DNA of 11,316 nucleotides from Cudoniella acicularis (lineage: Eukaryota; Ascomycota; Leotiomycetes; Helotiales; Helotiaceae): NCBI GenBank assembly GCA_013054445.1, contig JAAMPI010001697.1:1-11316 (forward strand). Direction: 5' to 3'. The translations under genes were made by a program, and so were the position numbers. The notes under the pieces were generated by a model that made no database searches, was not told the origin of the DNA, and worked only from the letters and a program-made list of their open reading frames with translations. Each line of letters begins with the position of its first letter. The first letter of the stretch is position 1. Shown here one piece after another: positions 7,555 to 11,316 of the stretch.

Positions 7555-7901
7555 CGTGGTTCCGAGTTCGGTGGTACGTCGACTAGGTATGCGTAACAAA
7601 TGGCAACCTCTGTGTACCACTGAAACATCGAGTTGATTGCTTCGGAGAGATCAGCGCTACTGCTTTTGTCGATACAGCAAGTATCAACCCATGCGTACTC
7701 TAAGCCATCGCGGAGAGCCTGTTCGCAAGTCTTCTTTATTTTTGCATAGCCTGTCTTTTGGATCGCCTTGGCTTCATTATCTAGAATATCTTGAAGAGAG
7801 CACTCCTGTGGTCCCCAAGTATGGGAGAGAATGGCGTATGGTGGTGTTTCACTTTCGAAAAACTCTTCGAGCTGGAGTGAGCGGGCGTTTAGCAATCGCA
7901 T
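7473..7901 (-). pseudogene. HET-domain (heterokaryon incompatibility) gene, truncated by repeat copy B
   Basis: The minus-strand frame starts at ATG 7901 (context cgaaaATGC). Residues 1-115 match the start of the fungal HET domain: MRLLNARSLQLEEFF, PYAILSHTWG (21-30), GYAKIKKTCEQALRDGLEYA (51-70), WVDTCCIDKSSSADLSEAIN (71-90), then SMFQWYTEVAICYAYLVDVP. The domain should continue to an F-x-RGWTLQEL block, which is absent here and was not seen in the DNA beyond. At codon 116 the frame enters the end of repeat copy B (boundary at 7554) and adds about 27 repeat-derived residues to a stop at 7473-7475, giving a chimeric 142-aa frame. Full HET proteins usually have several hundred residues and act in non-self recognition. 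The 5' part shows no stop or shift, so truncation may be recent. A function for the short chimera cannot be excluded. Confidence 0.85.
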
Positions 7902-8806
7902 TTTCGCCCGTCACTTGTGTCGATGTATTCAGAGGAGATGCCTGTTCAAACCTCATATCTAGAAACACGACAACAAACAATATAATTGTTCGAAGATGCC
8001 ACGTTAGAGTTCAAGCGCAGTAAAATAGTGAGGATCAAGTCGAGGTTCTCGTGATTGCTAAACCTTTGGGTTTGGCGTTGCCCGATCGCAACTGAAAAAA
8101 AAAAGCAAATTCTAATAGATAGTCCACCGCAGGCGCAGTAGGCTTTCCGCGGCTACATGAGTTCGCTGTGTTGAGCGCGCGTGCTGTCACTCATCCGTGC
8201 ACACACTTGGTGTTTGTATAGGAATAAAGAGGAAAAGGTTGAGGGGGGTGAGGATGACTTTATAATCAGCTGCCTAGCCTTCCTGTCAGCCTCGCTTAAA
8301 GGTGCTATACTGCACACGGGATAGCAGAATGTTTTTCGCAAGCCACAAATACAAACTATCACCTGATAAATGAGAAAGTAATTTTCTTTAGGGGTTTTTT
8401 TAATCTAGAGCCGAAATTAAAGGCGCAGTAAATAACTTTTAAAATGGTTTTCTATCTTAAAATTGTTTTGTTGTTTGGGTAAGAAATGCATCTACAGGGT
8501 GTATGTGCTGAAATCTAGTGATGGAGCGCTGTAAAATTAGCGATAGGTACCCCGAAGGTCGCAAAAAATGGCACATCCGGTATACCCTGCAACACTTCGA
8601 AAATTCTCACGCTTCCCGTAAGATGTATACTCGAGGTTAGTTTCACGAGCCAAAGACTTACGAATCCTCTGTTTGATGAGTGTTGTGCATATGTTTCAAA
8701 TCTCATCACAAGTGTTTATTTAATGCCGATCGTAATATTTCTCCTCGAAAGAAGGGGTTCTCGCTAAAGTAACCAGATCAGGTCCCTTCCTTAAAACCCT
8801 CTCTCC
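7902..8806. other. Intergenic spacer with 10-bp dispersed words
   Basis: This is the 5' flank of the HET fragment, then the 3' flank of the amidohydrolase. Open frames at 8153-8362 and 8515-8709 (minus) and the plus frame opposite the HET gene show no motif and are judged noise. AGGCGCAGTA occurs at 8131-8140 and 8421-8430, with a third near-copy (AAGCGCAGTA) at about 8013-8022. An A-tract lies at 8094-8104. Nothing else was supported. Confidence 0.5.
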
Positions 8807-10495
8807 TCATTTCAAAGGCCACCTCCCCCTAACCTTCTCCATCAACCCCGCTCTTTCCACAACCTCCTTCCCCCTCCTCTCTGCCTCCCTCCAAATCCCC
8901 TCCTCATCCATCGTCACTAACTTCCCTCCCTTAACAACTACCTTCCCATCCACAACCACAATCTCGACATCCCTCCCCGTAGCCGTATACACCACCACAC
9001 TCACCGGCGAAAACCACGGCTGCAAATGACACCTCCGCATATCAATCCCCACAAAATCCGCCTTTTTCCCGACCTCCAAACTCCCAATCTTCTTTTCCAA
9101 TCCTAGAGCTTTGGCCCCGTTGATGGTAGCCATCTCCATTACTTGCTCGGCGGAAATGATGGTTGGGTCGTAGCTTTTCGCTTTGTGGATTATGGCCGCG
9201 AGTTTCATTTCTTGTAGGAGGTCGTTGGTGTTGTTGCATGGGGCGCCGTCCGTTCCGAGGCCGACGTTCACGCCGGAGGAAAGGAGTTCGGGGAGGCGAC
9301 AGATGCCAGAGGCTAGTTTTGCGTTGGAAGTTGGGCAGTGTGCTACGTGTGTCCCTGTTTCTGCTAGGGCTGCTATGTCAGAGTCATCAAGGTGTACCAT
9401 GTGCACGAGAACAGTGCTAGGACCCAGAAGTCCAACGGAAGAGCAATAGGACATAGGCGTATGCTCTTGCGAAGCGAAGAACTCCCGATCAGCTTTCACC
9501 TCCGCACAATGCATAGTAATCGGGATATTCTTCTCTTTCGAAAGGCCCGTCATCTCTTTATAAAGAGCATCAGAGACACTTGCATATTATCAGCACCCAG
9601 CCTCGTTGAAAAAAGAGGGGGAGCAGAGAATATAATGTACTCACCCACCAGGCGTCCTCGCCCCAAACCAAACACGAATCCTATCATCAGCTGCTTTATC
9701 CCACTTCTCCCACATCTTCAAAGCACCCAGAAGCGACATCTCCCTATCCTCAACAAGACCGGGATGCATAGCCCACGCGGCGTCTTTCGCGTACGTCGCG
9801 ATGTCCATTACGATTTTGCCTAGACAGCCTCGGATGCCGCTTTCTTCGACGGCTCTGCAGAGGCCATCGAAGCCGTAGCGATCGGCGAACTGATTTTTCT
9901 TTTGTTAGCAGGGGGGAAAGGGGGATGGAAGGGAAGGAGCGGGATGGGAGAATTTACCATGCTCTCAAGAAAACACGTCGTGCCTGTTAATAGCATCTCT
10001 GCTATACTTATCCTCGCAGCAGCGTAACCATCTTCTGCTGTGAAGTTCCCCTGCAACACCCAGATGCGCTCGCAAAGCCAGGAAACAAGTTCTAGGTCAT
10101 CGGCGGCTCCTATTTTGTCATCAGCCTGTCCACCAATTTAAAATCTCAAAACACTCCCTCATCCCTCTTTCCAATTACCAAGTTCCACAAAAAATTCACC
10201 CCTCCTCTCCAAAAATCCACAACACCCATTCCACAATCCCCCTTCCCCCAAAAAAATAAAATAAAAAACACACACCTCTAAGCAAAGTCTGCGCCGTATG
10301 CATATGCGTGCTAACCAACCCCGGAAACACGATCCTGCCTGTCAAATCCACCGTCTCCTCATCCGGATATTTCTCTTTCAATTTTTCAGCTTTCCCGATA
10401 TCAGCGATTTTGTTACCTGTGACGAGGATACCACCGTCGACAAATATGTCCCGAGCGCTGTTGACCGTTATTATGGTCGCGTGGAGATAGAGCAT
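8807..10495 (-). CDS. Metal-dependent amidohydrolase (TRZ/ATZ chlorohydrolase / MtaD-type deaminase family)
   Basis: Four minus-strand exons: 10495-10274, 10125-9958, 9889-9645 and 9578-8807, giving 468 aa. Introns: 10273-10126 (GTGTGT/ACAG), 9957-9890 (GTAAAT, GCTAAC, TCAG) and 9644-9579 (GTGAGT/CAAG). The start ATG has A at -3. An N-terminal beta segment with GxI and [10 protein letters not shown] supplies the metal ligands H64 and H66. [14 protein letters not shown] and WL..RIWVLQG follow, as in the family. H235 in [13 protein letters not shown] is the third metal His. H271/H274 (LVHMVH) and H292 in [13 protein letters not shown] lead to D322 in [11 protein letters not shown]. The C-terminus has [10 protein letters not shown] and a second beta block ending VVDGKVV. 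Relatives hydrolyse amino groups or chlorine from purines or triazines (S-adenosylhomocysteine, methylthioadenosine, atrazine); the substrate here is unknown. Cytosolic, as no signal peptide is seen. Intact. Intron 1 is long and its donor ambiguous: GTG repeats allow other cuts, but only the phase-0 cut stays open. Confidence 0.87.
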
Positions 10496-10958
10496 TTTTT
10501 CTCTCCTGGGGGAGAGGGAGGTTTGTGAGGGGTACTGAGAGGGAGGAGTGAAGGGTAGTGTGGGGGAAGGTTGGGAGTCGAGGAATTAGGACTTCGGGTG
10601 TAGTGTGAGATACAATTCTTGCGAAGGAGATATAAATATTTATGTCATGTTATCAGTTCGTTGTAGATACACGGGGACTTATCGGCCTCCCCGCGGCCGT
10701 CCCGTGGCGGACTAGTTGTACCGTAGGTCGCTTGGCGGCGGGGTCCGCTCCCCTTCATATCTTTCTTCCTCACCAATAACCTCAACCAATAAACTCGCGG
10801 GAACACCCGCCTATGGAAGTTGATGTGAGGTGGCCAATGTGGTAAGGAAATCTAATCAGGGGGCTGAAGGGGTGCAAAAAACAAATAATTGAGGTTGATA
10901 GATAAAGGGTAGATAGCGGGGTTACTGATTGTTGCCCCTCTTTTTGTTGGTGTGCCAA
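10496..10958 (-). promoter_or_regulatory. Upstream region of the amidohydrolase gene
   Basis: Reading towards the gene on minus, a GC-rich block (about 10670-10760) is followed by an AT-rich palindrome ATAAATATTTAT (10632-10643), TATA-like and about 137 bp before the ATG, then a purine-poor (CT-rich on minus) leader. Within the GC block several GGGG/CCCC words (CGGGGA, CCCCGC, GCGGGGT) are of the type bound by fungal CreA-like repressors. Motif-based inference only. Confidence 0.35.
10670..10706. repeat. GC-rich hairpin upstream of the amidohydrolase gene
   Basis: CACGGGGA (from 10670) pairs with TCCCGTG (10700-10706) with one bulged base, and inside it CGGCC (10683-10687) pairs with GGCCG (10695-10699) around a TCCCCGC loop. 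It lies in the promoter region and could be a regulator site or a cruciform. No terminator-like T-run follows, and no role is known. Confidence 0.35.
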
Positions 10959-11316
10959 TCACAATGCAGCTTTTGCGCTGGTCTCCTGCTTTTGACGACA
11001 CTTGAGGGTAATGATCCTACCGTGGGTGGTATTCCCTTTTTTAGTGGAATTTTTTATATTATAATAATTTCGTATAAAAAGAATGATGATTAGAAAAGTT
11101 CTTACCAAGTACTGCACAAACGAAAGTTTCTTCGCAGCGCCTGCCTGCCTAGCAGTCCAGGGGAGAGAAAACCAAGTTAAAATTATTAACATTCCTAACC
11201 ATCTCTAATATACACAGCAGAAACTTCCCAGACCAAATCCTACCACTACCGCCTCCTAACCATCACAATCTCCTCTTTATCTATCCCCGCCCCACTCCCC
11301 ATCGCACCCTCAACCC
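10959..11316 (-). pseudogene. Possible small GTPase (Ras/Rho-like) 3' end, partial and probably broken
   Basis: A minus-strand frame enters from the right edge and can be joined as 11316-11250, 11148-11106 and 10985-10959. The introns would be 11249-11149 (GTAGTG/GCTAG) and 11105-10986 (GTAAGA/GCAG). The product includes DKEEIVMVRRRQAG, AAKKLSFVQYL and then ETSAKAAL before TGA. ETSAK is the G5 guanine-specificity box of Ras/Rab/Rho GTPases, and the hydrophobic strand just before it (FVQYL) is where the family expects one. The other G boxes would be outside the window. A normal GTPase runs about 30 or more residues past ETSAK, so the stop suggests truncation or a further exon. The second intron needs an acceptor that is not the first AG after the best branch point. 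An ATG at 11302 is possible, but upstream is open. Weak call resting on one short motif. Confidence 0.3.

Noticed and set aside
9392..9823. Plus-strand frame of 143 codons
   Set aside because: Antisense shadow of amidohydrolase exons 3 and 4, which carry clear metal-binding motifs.
1..11316. CRISPR arrays, tRNA or rRNA genes
   Set aside because: No regularly spaced repeats and no recognisable tRNA arms or rRNA cores were seen on either strand; the gene structures are eukaryotic.

Overview
The window looks like accessory DNA of a filamentous ascomycete (Pezizomycotina). The reasons are short spliceosomal introns of 54-150 nt with GTRNGT donors and CTRAY branch points, a HET-domain gene, a Pth11-like fungal seven-TM (rhodopsin-domain) gene, an Erg26-like dehydrogenase, a P450 remnant, and LTR-like repeats. 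No prokaryotic signals are evident. Five ambiguous bases (N) fall inside one repeat copy at 7321-7386.

Layout. (1) 1-965, plus: 3' part of a hypothetical fungal gene, two exons, with a 2EXR-like motif. (2) 1323-2788, plus: a five-exon Pth11-like seven-TM gene whose 3' half splices cleanly but whose 5' half has frame breaks and stops; called a pseudogene. (3) 2789-4242: a mostly gene-less spacer with one copy (A) of a 237-bp LTR-like repeat and the promoter of the next gene. (4) 4243-5280, plus: an intact intronless Erg26-like NAD(P)-dependent sterol dehydrogenase. (5) 5897-6251, minus: the last two exons of a cytochrome P450, with the heme Cys recreated across an intron; broken at both ends. 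(6) 6252-7281: repeat-rich sequence with no intact gene. (7) 7282-7554: repeat copy B, which cuts off a HET-domain gene (7555-7901, minus) at its terminal base. (8) 7902-8806: no gene seen. (9) 8807-10495, minus: an intact four-exon metal-dependent amidohydrolase of the TRZ/ATZ/MtaD type, 468 aa after splicing. (10) 10496-10958: its GC-rich promoter region. (11) 10959-11316, minus: a weak candidate for the end of a small GTPase gene running off the right edge.

Two apparently functional enzyme genes (Erg26-like and amidohydrolase) therefore sit among at least three decayed genes (seven-TM, P450, HET) and LTR-like repeats. The Erg26-like gene and the P450 remnant are convergent neighbours and could be the remains of a small metabolic cluster, but that is inference. 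I see no clearly new multi-gene system. The strongest observations are the HET gene ending exactly at a repeat terminus, the matching repeat copy 3.7 kb away, and the reconstructable decay of the seven-TM and P450 genes.
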